NCBI RefSeq assembly: GCF_000504205.1
Contig: NZ_AZAJ01000001.1
Coordinates: 2,330,879-2,394,878, forward strand
Direction: 5' to 3'
DNA from: Methanolobus tindarius DSM 2278
GTDB taxonomy: Archaea > Halobacteriota > Methanosarcinia > Methanosarcinales > Methanosarcinaceae
Length of the DNA stretch: 64,000 bases
The translations under genes and the position numbers were made by a program. Each line of letters begins with the position of its first letter. The first letter of the stretch is position 1. Under the pieces are notes generated by a model. That model was not told the DNA's origin, searched no databases, and saw only the letters and a list, made by a program, of their open reading frames with translations. This document shows, in pieces, positions 9,003 through 18,577 of the stretch.

Positions 9003-9398
9003 ATGAAAAAGGCAGACATCAAGTATACAAACCAGCGGATTGAGATCCTGGATTTCCTCAAGGAATTTGATGGTCATCCAACTGTAGATGATGTCTATGA
9101 GGGAGTAAGGCAAAAACTGACACGTATCAGCAAAGCTACAGTTTACAATAACCTGAAGTTCCTTGCTGAAAAGGGATTGATTAAGGAGGTGAATGTCAAG
9201 GGGGTTTCAAGGTTCGAAGCGAATCTGGTGCCTCACCACCACACGATATGCATCGAATGCGGAGAAATTACAGACTACCAGTCAGATGAACTTAGCGAAT
9301 ATGCTATGAAAATAGCAGAAAAGATTGACGACTTTAAAATTGAATCAGCAGACACTAACTTTTACGGAATTTGTAAGAAATGTATGGAGATGGAGTAA
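9003..9398 (+). CDS. Fur-family metal-dependent regulator, PerR-like
   Basis: This 131-residue winged-helix repressor has an N-terminal DNA-binding domain (YTNQRIEILDFL, KATVYNNLKFLAEKGL) and a C-terminal dimer domain. VPHHHTICIECG carries metal-ligand histidines and the first structural-zinc CxxC, and the second CxxC (CKKC) is at the C-terminus. Direct linkage to peroxiredoxin and a Dps-like protein points to a PerR-type peroxide sensor rather than an iron-uptake Fur. The peroxiredoxin gene starts two bases after its stop codon. A candidate operator lies at 8923-8945. Confidence 0.88.
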   Translation: MKKADIKYTNQRIEILDFLKEFDGHPTVDDVYEGVRQKLTRISKATVYNNLKFLAEKGLIKEVNVKGVSRFEANLVPHHHTICIECGEITDYQSDELSEYAMKIAEKIDDFKIESADTNFYGICKKCMEME

Positions 9399-9399
9399 T

Positions 9400-10074
9400 A
9401 TGGAAGAAGAAATAGTAACAATGCCACTCATCGGAGACGCAGCACCAAACTTTAAAGCAGAGACAACCGCCGGAGAAATTAACTTCCCTAAAGACTACAA
9501 GGGTAAGTGGGTAATTCTCTTCAGTCACCCTGCAGACTTTACACCTGTATGTACAACTGAGTTTATGACTTTCTCAACAATGCAGGAAGACTTCAAAGCA
9601 CTTAACACAGAACTTATCGGACTGTCAATTGACAGTATTTACGCTCACATTGCATGGCTGCGCACAATCAAAGAGAAGATTGAGTACAGAGGAATGAAGG
9701 ATGTTGAAGTTACATTCCCTGTTATTGCAGACCTTAAGATGGAAGTTGCAAAGAAATTCGGTATGGTACAGCCAAATGCCTCCACAACACAGGCTGTAAG
9801 AGCAGTTTTCATCATGGACCCAAAGGCAACAATCAGGGCAATCCTCTACTATCCATTGTCCAACGGTAGGAACATGGATGAGATCAAGAGGCTGCTCATT
9901 GCAATGCAGAAGTCCGATGCAGAAAACATTGCAACCCCTGCAAACTGGCAGCCAGGAGATGACGTAATCATCCCACCACCAGGATCATGCGGATCAGCAA
10001 AGGAAAGGGTTGAAACCGAAGAAGAAGGCAAGTACTGCCTTGATTGGTTCATGTGCCTGAAGAAGCAGTCTTAA
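9400..10074 (+). CDS. Peroxiredoxin, archaeal Prx6-type 2-Cys enzyme
   Basis: A thiol peroxidase that reduces hydrogen peroxide and organic peroxides. At 224 residues it has the archaeal Prx6-group length. The peroxidatic Cys is C51 in FTPVCTTE. C213 and C219 near the C-terminus (KYCLDWFMC) match the resolving pair of archaeal thioredoxin peroxidases; C197 is extra. The start is ATG 9400, two bases after the fur stop; an in-frame extension to 9325 only overlaps fur and is not credible. The operon with the PerR-like regulator and Dps-like protein shows its role in peroxide defence. Confidence 0.93.
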   Translation: MEEEIVTMPLIGDAAPNFKAETTAGEINFPKDYKGKWVILFSHPADFTPVCTTEFMTFSTMQEDFKALNTELIGLSIDSIYAHIAWLRTIKEKIEYRGMKDVEVTFPVIADLKMEVAKKFGMVQPNASTTQAVRAVFIMDPKATIRAILYYPLSNGRNMDEIKRLLIAMQKSDAENIATPANWQPGDDVIIPPPGSCGSAKERVETEEEGKYCLDWFMCLKKQS

Positions 10075-10111
10075 ATAGATACTAAACGATATTATCCATA
10101 GGTGACCTATC

Positions 10112-10609
10112 ATGGGAACGAAAGGAGTAGAAATATTAGGGTTAGATGTCAATGAACTGATCGACTTACTGAACAAAGCACTTGCAGACGAGTGGTTAGC
10201 ATACTACCAGTACTGGATTGGTGCAAAAGTCATTAAGGGTCCTATGAGAGAAGCTGCAACAGCTGAACTTATAGAGCATGCAAACGATGAACTGCGCCAT
10301 GCAGACATGGTGTCCAACAGGATAGTCCAGCTTGGAGGAACTCCTGTACTCTCCCCACAGGAATGGTACGAAATAACAAACTGTGGATATGAAGCTCCTG
10401 AGGATTCATTCGTAAAGAAAATCCTTGAGCAGAATATCAAGGGAGAACAGTGTGCAATTCAGGTCTACAGCAACATTCTTGAGAAAGTCAAGGATAAAGA
10501 CCCTGTTACCTACGAAATCGTGTTACAGATACTCACCGATGAGATCGAGCACGAGGACGATCTGCAGGCAGTTATGGAAGATATCGAACTTATGCAAAGA
10601 AGGGACTAA
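10112..10609 (+). CDS. Dps-like ferritin (DPSL / thioferritin)
   Basis: This 165-residue four-helix ferritin-like protein probably forms a cage that consumes peroxide while oxidising and storing iron. Ferroxidase motifs are LADEWLAYYQY, ELRHADM and EIEHEDD (Glu and ExxH pairs). Two cysteines, C91 (ITNCGY) and C114 (GEQCAIQ), are spaced as in archaeal DPSL proteins, where such a pair lies near the di-iron site; this sets it apart from ordinary Dps and bacterioferritin. GGTGA lies just before ATG 10112. It is third in the fur-prx run, 37 bases after the peroxiredoxin gene, and a hairpin terminator follows at 10635. Confidence 0.85.
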   Translation: MGTKGVEILGLDVNELIDLLNKALADEWLAYYQYWIGAKVIKGPMREAATAELIEHANDELRHADMVSNRIVQLGGTPVLSPQEWYEITNCGYEAPEDSFVKKILEQNIKGEQCAIQVYSNILEKVKDKDPVTYEIVLQILTDEIEHEDDLQAVMEDIELMQRRD

Positions 10610-10634
10610 ACTTCTTTGTGGTGGAAAGGATTGG

Positions 10635-10690
10635 GCATTTCCTGCTCCTTGCTAAGAGCGGGAAATGTTTCATCTATCTTATTTTTGTTT
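10635..10690 (+). terminator. Hairpin terminator after the oxidative stress operon
   Basis: Arms at 10635-10647 and 10656-10668 (GCATTTCCTGCTC / GAGCGGGAAATGT, one mismatch and one wobble) form a 13-bp stem, followed by T-rich sequence from 10678. The rest of the 322-base gap to topA (to 10931) holds T-rich sequence and a small TTCAACAG/CTGTTGAA hairpin near 10719-10738, with no gene seen. Confidence 0.65.
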
Positions 10691-10931
10691 TAACTGTGTG
10701 GGTCTACACATATTTTTGTTTTTTCAACAGCCTCTGTTGAAGCTGCTTTTCTGAAAATGCATTGTTATATTATTTGTTATGTATTTGCGATAGATATATT
10801 TAGAAGAATGTTTGTTAGATTTAATCATTAAATAACACTGTAAAAATAAAGATTTTATCTCGAAAGTAACAGTTCAAATAAACATTCTATCACTTGTACT
10901 ATCACAATATTTCAAGACTCACGGAGATAAC

Positions 10932-13175
10932 ATGCATCTCATCATAGCAGAAAAGCACATTGCAGCAAAAAGAATAGCCGCAATCCTGGCACCACAGAAA
11001 GTGAAACAGGTTCGTGTAAGTGGTGTAGACACTTATGAATATGAATCTGAAGAGGGGAAAAAAATATTCATAGGCCTGAGTGGCCATATTGTGAAACTTG
11101 ATTTCCCCAAGGCATATAATAACTGGCAGAAAGTTGAGGCAAATGAACTCATCGGGGCAGAAATAATTACAGCTTCAACCCAGGTAAAGATTGTATCAGC
11201 ACTTAAGAAACTGGGAAAGGAAGCTACAAAGGTCACCATTGCAACTGACTACGACAGGGAAGGAGAACTTATTGGTGCTGAAGCCCTTGATATCATTAAA
11301 CAGGTAAATGAAAATGTGGTTTTTGATCGTGTTCACTACAGTGCAATCACTCCTAAAGCCATCGATGATGCATTTTCCAATCCTACTAATGTAGATTTCA
11401 ACCTTGCAGATGCCGGTCATTCCAGACAGGTTATTGATCTTGTTTGGGGTGCATCGCTCACTCGTTATATTTCACTTGCAGCCGGGCGTCTGGGTAAGAT
11501 GTTCCTGTCGGTTGGTAGGGTTCAGTCTCCTACACTTGCTCTTATTGTTGAGCGTGAAAAAGAAAGGGAGGCTTTTATTCCAAAACCATACTGGGAACTC
11601 TCAGCAATGCTTAAGAGCAAAAGCGGTGAGGAATTCAAGGTAGAACACCGCACCAAAAGATTCTGGGAAAAGGCAGAAGTTGATGCGGCAATGGAAAAGA
11701 TATCTATTGGCGATGATGCCCGGGTATCTGAGATCAAAACGTCTGAAAAGACAGACAAGCCACCAACTCCATTTAACACTACTGAATTTATCGGCGCTGC
11801 AAGTTCAATTGGTTTTACAGCTGCCAATGCAATGAGAATTGCTGAAACCCTTTACACTAACGGTTTCATTTCATATCCAAGGACAGACAACACTGTTTAT
11901 CCTGAAAGTCTTGACCTGCGTGCACAGATTGAGATATTCAAAACAGGTACATTCAAGCAGTATGCCTTAAAGCTTCTTGAAAAGAAAGAACTTGTTCCTA
12001 CAAAAGGTAAGAAAGAGACCACAGACCACCCACCAATCTTCCCTGCATCCCTTGCAAAGAAGTCCGAGATGAACGAGCAGGAATGGAAACTTTACGAAAT
12101 GGTTGTCAGGCGTTTCTTTGCAACCTTTGCTGACCCGGCAATATGGGAAACAATCAGGTCAAAATATGATATTCAGGGTGAAGAATTCAAAGCTAACGGT
12201 GCACGACTTGTTGAGCCCGGATGGCGATGGTACTATCATTACAATGCACCTGAGGACAGGCTTCTTCCAAAAATGGAAGAGGGTGATGTTCATTCGGTTA
12301 TCAAGGTCGATGTTGAGGCAAAGGAAACCCAGCCTCCCGGAAGATACGGACAGGGCCGTCTGATCAAGATAATGGAAGAACTTGGTCTAGGAACAAAGGC
12401 TACACGTCACGATATTATCAGTAAGCTTTACTCAAGGGCTTATGTACATGGAAACCCGTTGCAACCTACCAAAACTGCTGTTGCGGTTGTGGATGCGCTT
12501 GAAAAGTTCGCACCGACTATATCCAAGCCCGATATGACCAGCAAACTTGAAGCTGACATGGACAGAATAGCTGAAGGCGGAATTCCTGAAGATGATGTCC
12601 TGAACGAGTCCAGGGAAATGCTTGAAGGAGTATTTGTTGATCTTGAAAAGAACAAGGATGACATTACCGAGTCACTCCGTGCAGGTCTCCGTGAAGACAA
12701 GATTATAGGTACATGTTCCGAATGCGGCTCTAATCTTATGGTAATGAGGTCAAAGCGAGGAGGACGCTTCATCGGATGTGAAGGTTATCCGGATTGTACA
12801 TTCTCACTGCCACTTCCAAAAATGGGGCAGGTTATTGTCACTGATAAATTATGTGAGGATCATGGCCTGTACCACATACGCATCATCAATGCCGGTAAAA
12901 GACCATGGAACCTTGGCTGTCCTGAGTGCAATTTCATAGAATGGCAGAAAACACAGGAAGAGGAGAAGAAAAAACAAAAGGAAGCATCTCCTGATAAGGA
13001 AAAGCCAAAAACACTTAAGGATATATCGGGAATTGGTAAGGTCACCGAAGAGAAACTTGTGGATGCCGGTGTTTGCAGTGTAGATGAACTATGTGAAGCT
13101 GATGCGCTGGAACTTGCAAAAGCTACAAGTATACCTGTTAAGAAAATTAAAACATGGCAATCTGATGTTATCTGA
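10932..13175 (+). CDS. topA: DNA topoisomerase I (type IA)
   Basis: This enzyme relaxes negative supercoils through a transient 5'-phosphotyrosine. It is 747 residues long. The N-terminal TOPRIM domain has ATDYDREGELIG, the core has SVGRVQSPTL, and the active-site Tyr lies near residue 315 in FISYPRTDN. LGLGTKATRHDII marks domain IV. The C-terminus has a four-Cys zinc ribbon (CSECG ... CEGYPDC), a second Cys pair (CPECN), a Lys/Glu-rich linker and a helix-hairpin-helix domain (ISGIGKVTEEKLVDAG). GGAGAT precedes ATG 10932. A beta-CASP nuclease gene follows after 27 bases, probably in one operon. Confidence 0.95.
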   Translation: MHLIIAEKHIAAKRIAAILAPQKVKQVRVSGVDTYEYESEEGKKIFIGLSGHIVKLDFPKAYNNWQKVEANELIGAEIITASTQVKIVSALKKLGKEATKVTIATDYDREGELIGAEALDIIKQVNENVVFDRVHYSAITPKAIDDAFSNPTNVDFNLADAGHSRQVIDLVWGASLTRYISLAAGRLGKMFLSVGRVQSPTLALIVEREKEREAFIPKPYWELSAMLKSKSGEEFKVEHRTKRFWEKAEVDAAMEKISIGDDARVSEIKTSEKTDKPPTPFNTTEFIGAASSIGFTAANAMRIAETLYTNGFISYPRTDNTVYPESLDLRAQIEIFKTGTFKQYALKLLEKKELVPTKGKKETTDHPPIFPASLAKKSEMNEQEWKLYEMVVRRFFATFADPAIWETIRSKYDIQGEEFKANGARLVEPGWRWYYHYNAPEDRLLPKMEEGDVHSVIKVDVEAKETQPPGRYGQGRLIKIMEELGLGTKATRHDIISKLYSRAYVHGNPLQPTKTAVAVVDALEKFAPTISKPDMTSKLEADMDRIAEGGIPEDDVLNESREMLEGVFVDLEKNKDDITESLRAGLREDKIIGTCSECGSNLMVMRSKRGGRFIGCEGYPDCTFSLPLPKMGQVIVTDKLCEDHGLYHIRIINAGKRPWNLGCPECNFIEWQKTQEEEKKKQKEASPDKEKPKTLKDISGIGKVTEEKLVDAGVCSVDELCEADALELAKATSIPVKKIKTWQSDVI

Positions 13176-13202
13176 AGGATTGCCTGAAAGGAGACGGGTA
13201 AA

Positions 13203-14441
13203 ATGGAACTGGAATTTAAGGGTGCATGCAGAGAAGTCGGAAGATCGGCAGTCCTGGTTGATGAAAAAATAATGATGGACTACGGAGTTTCTCCGGGGGA
13301 ACATGTCAAGTATCCATTAAACGGATCAAGACCAGAAGCAGTTCTTTTATCACATGCACATATTGACCATTCCGGTGCAGTTCCAAATCTGATGGATCTT
13401 GATCCTGATATTTTTATGACTCCGCCTACTTTTGATCTTTCAAATATGCTGGCTCAGGATACCTTAAGGATAGCTGAAAGGGAAGGCGAGATGCCTGCTT
13501 TTGATTCAATTGATCTTACAAGGTTTGCCCACAGAACCAAACAGGTCGATACCGGTGTACCATTCCATACACACGGATATGATGCTGAGCTCTTCGATGC
13601 CGGGCACATACCCGGTGCAGCTTCTATATTCCTGAAAGATAAAGAAGATAAGAGTCTGTTCTATACAGGTGATATCAATACTTCTGATACAAGACTTGTT
13701 TCCGGTGCAGTAGAATTTCCGGATACGGATGTTCTTATTACGGAAAGCACCTATTTTGGCGATGAACACCCGCCTCGCAGGGAAGTTGAAAGCCAGTTCA
13801 TAGATTCTGTAATGGATACTCTGGATATAGGTGGAACAGTTATTGTTCCTGCGTTTGCAATTGGCAGAACACAGGAAATACTGATGCTTCTGGATGCTCA
13901 TGGTATCAGGGCTTATGTTGATGGCATGGGAGTTCATGCGTACAAGGTAATGTCAAAACATATGGATTATATCAGGAATCCAACACATCTTAAGAAAGCA
14001 TTTGATAATGCAACAACAGTTTCCGGAAGAAAAAGGGATTCAGTCCGTCTTGAATCATCTGTTATTGTCACAACAGCCGGAATGCTGAATGGTGGTCCTG
14101 TGCTGTATTATCTCAAAAAGAAGTACAAGGATCCAAAATCAAAGATAATACTTACCGGTTATCAGGTAGAAGGCACCAATGGCAGAATGGCTCTGGATAC
14201 TGGCATCATTGATAATGACGGAGTTATACAGCATCTGAAACCGAAGATTGAGCAATATGATTTCTCTGCTCACTCCGGTGATAAAGAGCTTAAGGAAATG
14301 GTAAAAGATTTCTGTGACCGGGGAACTGAGCATGTGTTTACCATGCATGGCGACAACTGCGAAGGATTTGCAGACTGGATTTCCGAAGAAATTGGTGTGA
14401 AAGCTTATGCTCCTGAGATAGGTGAACGGTTTACTGTATAA
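13203..14441 (+). CDS. Beta-CASP metallo-beta-lactamase ribonuclease (archaeal CPSF-like, no KH domain)
   Basis: This 412-residue RNA-processing nuclease belongs to the beta-CASP family. Zinc-binding motif 2 is LSHAHIDHSGAVP near residue 50; other metal motifs are DAGHIPGAAS, FYTGDINTSDT and the C-terminal FSAHSGDKEL. The beta-CASP insert has VIVPAFAIGRTQEIL and the terminal TMHGDN is conserved. It lacks the N-terminal KH domains of aCPSF1, so aCPSF2 or a short paralogue is the best fit; endo- or exonuclease activity cannot be decided. A GGAG site precedes ATG 13203, and topA lies 27 bases upstream. Confidence 0.88.
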   Translation: MELEFKGACREVGRSAVLVDEKIMMDYGVSPGEHVKYPLNGSRPEAVLLSHAHIDHSGAVPNLMDLDPDIFMTPPTFDLSNMLAQDTLRIAEREGEMPAFDSIDLTRFAHRTKQVDTGVPFHTHGYDAELFDAGHIPGAASIFLKDKEDKSLFYTGDINTSDTRLVSGAVEFPDTDVLITESTYFGDEHPPRREVESQFIDSVMDTLDIGGTVIVPAFAIGRTQEILMLLDAHGIRAYVDGMGVHAYKVMSKHMDYIRNPTHLKKAFDNATTVSGRKRDSVRLESSVIVTTAGMLNGGPVLYYLKKKYKDPKSKIILTGYQVEGTNGRMALDTGIIDNDGVIQHLKPKIEQYDFSAHSGDKELKEMVKDFCDRGTEHVFTMHGDNCEGFADWISEEIGVKAYAPEIGERFTV

Positions 14442-14467
14442 TTCATAAATAAGAATGAATCAAAATA

Positions 14468-15115
14468 TTACTCTTTACAGGCACGGGGAATGTTATAGTT
14501 TATTTCCTCGTTAATCTGTTTTGCTTTTAACATTGCAGCTTTCATATTTTCGATTGCATCTATATGTTCAGGGTCTATCTTAAGAACCCTGTTAAAACAG
14601 TCAACTGCATCTTCATATTTTCCAAGACCAAAATAGGCAAGACCTTTTTTATTCCACACAACTGCAAACTTATTGTCAAGCTCAATTTCCTTGTGGACTT
14701 TGCTGTAACACTCAATGGCTTCGTTGTGTCTTCCCATCACTCCCAGAATGTCACCTTTGTTGACCCATGCATTCTCATTTGTTGGGTCAAGTCTTAGAAT
14801 ACGGTTATAACATTTAATCGCAGCTTCATGGTTGCCGGTGTTGAAAAGAATGACTCCCATGTTGCACCAGACATCAACATCACTTTTGTTAAGGCGGACT
14901 GACATCTTGAAGCACTCAAGGGCTTCTTCATAAAGTCCAAGAAAAGAAAGAGCTATACCTTTATTATTCCAGACCAGCGCAAGCGCTTCATTACTCCATA
15001 ATTCAGGATCCAGATCATCATGACCAAGGATAAGTGAAAAATACTCTATTTTTTCTTCCGGATCTTCAGCATCAAACGCTAATTTGAACCATTCCTCCGG
15101 GGTATCAGAATCCAT
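14468..15115 (-). CDS. Tetratricopeptide repeat protein
   Basis: This 215-residue protein is made almost wholly of TPR units: at least four 34-residue helical repeats with the pattern W-x-x-(K/M)-G-x-x-L...G...EA-x-x-C-(F/Y) (for example VWCNMGVILFNTGNHEAAI and AWVNKGDILGVMGRHNEAI). Such proteins bind partner proteins, and no enzyme domain or membrane segment is present. It converges with the beta-CASP gene. No operon partner is evident, so the binding partner is unknown. Confidence 0.85.
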   Translation of the reverse strand: MDSDTPEEWFKLAFDAEDPEEKIEYFSLILGHDDLDPELWSNEALALVWNNKGIALSFLGLYEEALECFKMSVRLNKSDVDVWCNMGVILFNTGNHEAAIKCYNRILRLDPTNENAWVNKGDILGVMGRHNEAIECYSKVHKEIELDNKFAVVWNKKGLAYFGLGKYEDAVDCFNRVLKIDPEHIDAIENMKAAMLKAKQINEEINYNIPRACKE

Positions 15116-15349
15116 TCAACCAACCAACTCCAGAACACTAATTATGAACTAATTATAGCACACTAACATAATATCATGTTTACGGCAATCTGCCGTCTTT
15201 TCTTACTTTTCCTTAATGTGCATAACATATTAATTAAGTTATCGAAATTATTCGGACTTAATGGAGGTATATATTAACAAAATAATAAAAAAATAACGTA
15301 ATATGCATACGAAGTATAAACTGTAAGTAGTTTATTCTATCTTATCATA

Positions 15350-15883
15350 TTATGAGCAACCAGGTGCAGCCTTGCGAATTTCGTCAATATGCATTAATTT
15401 GTTGGCGTCAATTCCCACAAGGCACATACCTTTTTTATCCATTGCCCACACATCACATTTATCTTTGATGTCATCAGGTATTTTTTCACCAGGAAGGTCA
15501 TTCGGGTCAATACTACACTTCTGAAGACCGGGATATTCATCAGGATTAAGCTCCATGATGGTGATTACCTTTTGCAGGTCAGATAGCAGAACTTCAATAT
15601 TTTCATGGTCCCAATTGCGTATTCGGTCACAGATTAAAGGAATTAATATCTTAGCAACACCTGCATTGGCCAGTATTTTGTTAGAAAGGCACAGGGCTGC
15701 GTTACCGTATTTTACGTCCTCACTCGGTCCCCTGAAGCAGAAAATTCCTTCACTGACAAGTTTTTCAAGGTTTAGAGGAACTTCCGATGTATTAATGGCA
15801 CTTTCTACTGTTTTAATATCAACACCATATTCATCAGCAATTCTTCTGATAGCTTTTTCAATAACAATATTATTATCTATCAC
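15350..15883 (-). CDS. Conserved-looking hypothetical protein, soluble, cysteine-containing
   Basis: I do not recognise a named domain in this 177-residue protein. It is soluble, with a helical N-terminal part (YGVDIKTVESAIN), a middle part with GIFCFRGPSEDVKYG and a C-terminal part with three cysteines (CDVWAMDKKGMCLVGIDAN and the final GCS). The start is GTG at 15883. It lies 57 bases downstream of the mobA-like gene on the same strand. The 234 bases downstream, to the TPR gene, hold only a small ACGGCA/TGCCGT hairpin at 15182-15196. Confidence 0.7.
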   Translation of the reverse strand: MIDNNIVIEKAIRRIADEYGVDIKTVESAINTSEVPLNLEKLVSEGIFCFRGPSEDVKYGNAALCLSNKILANAGVAKILIPLICDRIRNWDHENIEVLLSDLQKVITIMELNPDEYPGLQKCSIDPNDLPGEKIPDDIKDKCDVWAMDKKGMCLVGIDANKLMHIDEIRKAAPGCS

Positions 15884-15940
15884 TCTGACACATCCTGCCG
15901 GAACATCAGACCCGTAGTCAACCAGATTACTTGAATGGGA

Positions 15941-16543
15941 TCATCTTTCCAGTTTCAGCATATCCTGCGGTGTATTAACGTTTACAAAACTCTTAAATTC
16001 TTTGTCTATTGTCCTTATCACTTCGGCATCAAGATAAATCACATCATCAAGAAATGACACCGGGGACAGTATGCTTCTACTGCCTTCCTCAAGAGCACTT
16101 TCAATTGCTCCAAGCATAACATCTCTTTTATACACTGCATGCAGCGGTTCTTTTCTACCATATTCGCTAATAGGTATGAGTGCCTCATGCTCGCCTACCA
16201 TATCGAACATTATGTCAATGAGCGCCATATTAAGATATGGCATGTCACATGCAACAGTAAAAACATAGTCGCCTTCTGCTCTTTCAAAACCGGATAGCAT
16301 TCCTGCAAGAGGCCCGGCATTTCTTATCCTGTCTGTAACTATCTTTCTTCCCTGCAAATAAGGTGAGAATTCCTGAACCTGCTGTTCATCGCGCAGTGAA
16401 ATAATTACTTCATCTGATACATCATCAAGAACCGAAAGTGATCGCTCCAGCAGAGTGCTGTCTTCAAGCATCATCAGGGCTTTTTCCCTGCCATTCATCC
16501 GGGTACCTAGTCCGCCTGCAAGCAAAAGTGATGAACGTATCAT
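15941..16543 (-). CDS. mobA: MobA-like nucleotidyltransferase
   Basis: This 200-residue GT-A fold NTP transferase probably attaches GMP to molybdopterin to make the bis-guanylyl cofactor used by formylmethanofuran and formate dehydrogenases. The nucleotide loop LLAGGLGTRMNGREKALM is at the N-terminus, and the metal-binding DxD-like VACDMPYLN lies near residue 97. Family motifs DRIRNAGPLAGMLSG and PLHAVYKR are present. Its ATG overlaps the TGA stop of the DUF460 gene by four bases (ATGA), so they are translationally coupled. Other small-molecule nucleotidyltransferases (CobY type) are the main alternative. Confidence 0.8.
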   Translation of the reverse strand: MIRSSLLLAGGLGTRMNGREKALMMLEDSTLLERSLSVLDDVSDEVIISLRDEQQVQEFSPYLQGRKIVTDRIRNAGPLAGMLSGFERAEGDYVFTVACDMPYLNMALIDIMFDMVGEHEALIPISEYGRKEPLHAVYKRDVMLGAIESALEEGSRSILSPVSFLDDVIYLDAEVIRTIDKEFKSFVNVNTPQDMLKLER

Positions 16544-18519
16544 ACAAGACCTCTTCTGCGTTCACTTCTGTATTCATCAAGAATGGACTGGAATTGTTCC
16601 TGCTCTTTTTCATTGCGGCGCTTTTCAGCTCCTTCTTTCCAGAGTTCAATTGCTTCGTCAAGAATATCAGGATCCACTGAAGCCAGGTCTCCCACACGGT
16701 GTAGCTGGATATCTTTCAGCACCGGCACATCGTTATCATAAAATGATTCAAGCGCAGCATGTGGCATATCCTCGGTAATCAGCACAGCTTTTACTTTTGA
16801 TTCGGCAAGCAGTGATGCAGTTACTGGTCCGCCGCCGCTTGGGTCTTTGAGGAAAACAACATCATTCTCTTTGATTCCATAGAGTTCTTTCGTATGCTGT
16901 ATAGCTTCCCTTGTAAAAGCAGATATGACTTTAACAGGAAGTCCTTCGCCTTTAACTTCCTTTTTTCGTATCTGCTTCAGACGTTTGTTCTGCCTGCGCT
17001 GGTTTTTCAGATTCTTGCGGGTTTTTGCAAGTTCCTTATTGAGACGCTCAATTTCAGTATCCCTTATCTGTATCTCCCTTTCCTTCTTTACCTGCTTGTA
17101 AATGGAAGTCTTGAATTTATTGATACGCATCTCAAGTTTCTCTATTGTTTTTTCTTTTTGCCCGGATTCATACTTGATTTCAGAAACATAGTCTTTGAGT
17201 TGTTTTATCTGCGAATTCTTCTGCCGGATTTCCTCACGTAACTTCTTCACAAGTTCATCTGTATCTGTAAGTTCTTCCTTTACAGGTTCGGGTTCCGGTT
17301 TAACACGAACCTGGATTTTAGATTCAGAAGCTACTTTTTCAATAGCTTCCTCTATTGAATCTCCGTTAATAACATGGAACTTGATGCTATCCATATTGAG
17401 ATATTTAGGTGCTCTTTTCTCAACCCTGGAAAAGACATTCTTGTAAGATTTATAGGTTGCAATTGCCGCTGTAAGTGAATCACGTTCATGGTCGTTGGAA
17501 TAACCATATGTCCTTGCAAGGGCTATCTTGTCTTCAGCTCTTATTTCTCCCCCCGGACTCCATATCACTGCATTGAAACTGCGGCGTACCTTTTCAACGG
17601 CCGAAGGTGTTGGGTAAACATCTGTGGCAACGATGGCAGGTTTTCCGTATTCGGCTATCATCCTGACAACTTCATCATGTGAGATTCCACGAATACTCTC
17701 AGAGAGTAAAAGTTCCCCGACAAGTGAAAGAATTGCAATTCCCACAGTTGTCCCGGGGTCAATACCAACTATGGTATACTTCCTTCCTGCTTTCTTCAGG
17801 GGTATGTATTGTATCTTGTCTCGTTCCACACTTTTGACAGTGACCTGCACATCGGCATTTGAAGATGGTTTTACGGGAACCCTGTCACGACGCGCTTTTA
17901 CTGTAAATTCTGCCCTTACATACCCACCAAAACCTTCGGTAATGCGTTCGGTGTACCTGTATCCGGTGTCCCTGGAAAATTTACGCAGGATGCTCTCTAT
18001 TTCCCTGCTTTTTTCCCTGACAGCTCCATGAACCTTTCTTCGATAGCGGTTCTGACTCCAGCCTCCTCTCCCAAGGGAACGGGCACGACTGACTTTAATG
18101 CGTGTAATATCTTCAAAAAGGGAAACTTCTTCGCCCACACCAAGACTTGCAAGTATGGCGCAGGTTTCAGCTTCCTGTATCGGATCGAACTGGTTCAGGG
18201 AAAGTCCGTGTTCCTGTGCAAGTCTTAGTAGTGGTTTCTGGTGGATTCCACCTGTAACCTGCACAAGCCGGGTGTTATCAGGGAGCTTTTCAAGTAAATG
18301 AATAAGTGCTTTTTTGTTCGGGGCAAGCTCAAAAATGTTATCTACTGCAATGTAATCAGGCCTGTCATTGTTCAACATCCGCAGTATCCTGTGAAGCCTG
18401 ACCATGGTGTAATGGCTTATTTCCCCGTCCCTGAGTACGGCAACGGCATATCGGGGAGCTTCCTGTGCTCTGGAGGAACCCCTGGCTATGTCAATACCGT
18501 ATATTACCCCGTTTTGCAT
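16540..18519 (-). CDS. DUF460 protein: RNase H-like nuclease fold with coiled coil
   Basis: This 659-residue archaeal protein matches DUF460. The N-terminal half has RNase H/RuvC-like segments: IYGIDIARG at the start, and IVGIDPGTTVGIAIL near residue 250 with the acidic first strand. Residues ~410-515 form a charged coiled coil (many KLREEI and KNLKNQRRQNKRLKQ runs), followed by a small C-terminal domain. The biochemical role is not established; nucleic acid binding or cleavage is inferred from the fold. It is in the run rio2-DUF460-mobA and overlaps mobA by four bases. Confidence 0.85.
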   Translation of the reverse strand: MQNGVIYGIDIARGSSRAQEAPRYAVAVLRDGEISHYTMVRLHRILRMLNNDRPDYIAVDNIFELAPNKKALIHLLEKLPDNTRLVQVTGGIHQKPLLRLAQEHGLSLNQFDPIQEAETCAILASLGVGEEVSLFEDITRIKVSRARSLGRGGWSQNRYRRKVHGAVREKSREIESILRKFSRDTGYRYTERITEGFGGYVRAEFTVKARRDRVPVKPSSNADVQVTVKSVERDKIQYIPLKKAGRKYTIVGIDPGTTVGIAILSLVGELLLSESIRGISHDEVVRMIAEYGKPAIVATDVYPTPSAVEKVRRSFNAVIWSPGGEIRAEDKIALARTYGYSNDHERDSLTAAIATYKSYKNVFSRVEKRAPKYLNMDSIKFHVINGDSIEEAIEKVASESKIQVRVKPEPEPVKEELTDTDELVKKLREEIRQKNSQIKQLKDYVSEIKYESGQKEKTIEKLEMRINKFKTSIYKQVKKEREIQIRDTEIERLNKELAKTRKNLKNQRRQNKRLKQIRKKEVKGEGLPVKVISAFTREAIQHTKELYGIKENDVVFLKDPSGGGPVTASLLAESKVKAVLITEDMPHAALESFYDNDVPVLKDIQLHRVGDLASVDPDILDEAIELWKEGAEKRRNEKEQEQFQSILDEYRSERRRGLV

Positions 18520-18577
18520 ACAATTTATTTTATGTTGCTACTTAGATATATCAATGACCACTGGCACTTTTCCAGCT

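Noticed and set aside
9325-9399. Longer peroxiredoxin start overlapping the fur gene
   Set aside because: The extra 25 residues have no counterpart in the family. ATG 9400 follows directly after the fur stop and fits the usual N-terminus.
15182-15196. ACGGCA/TGCCGT hairpin followed by T-rich sequence on the forward strand
   Set aside because: The nearest upstream forward-strand gene ends at 14441, and the reverse-strand genes on both sides do not give it a T-run, so a terminator role is not supported.
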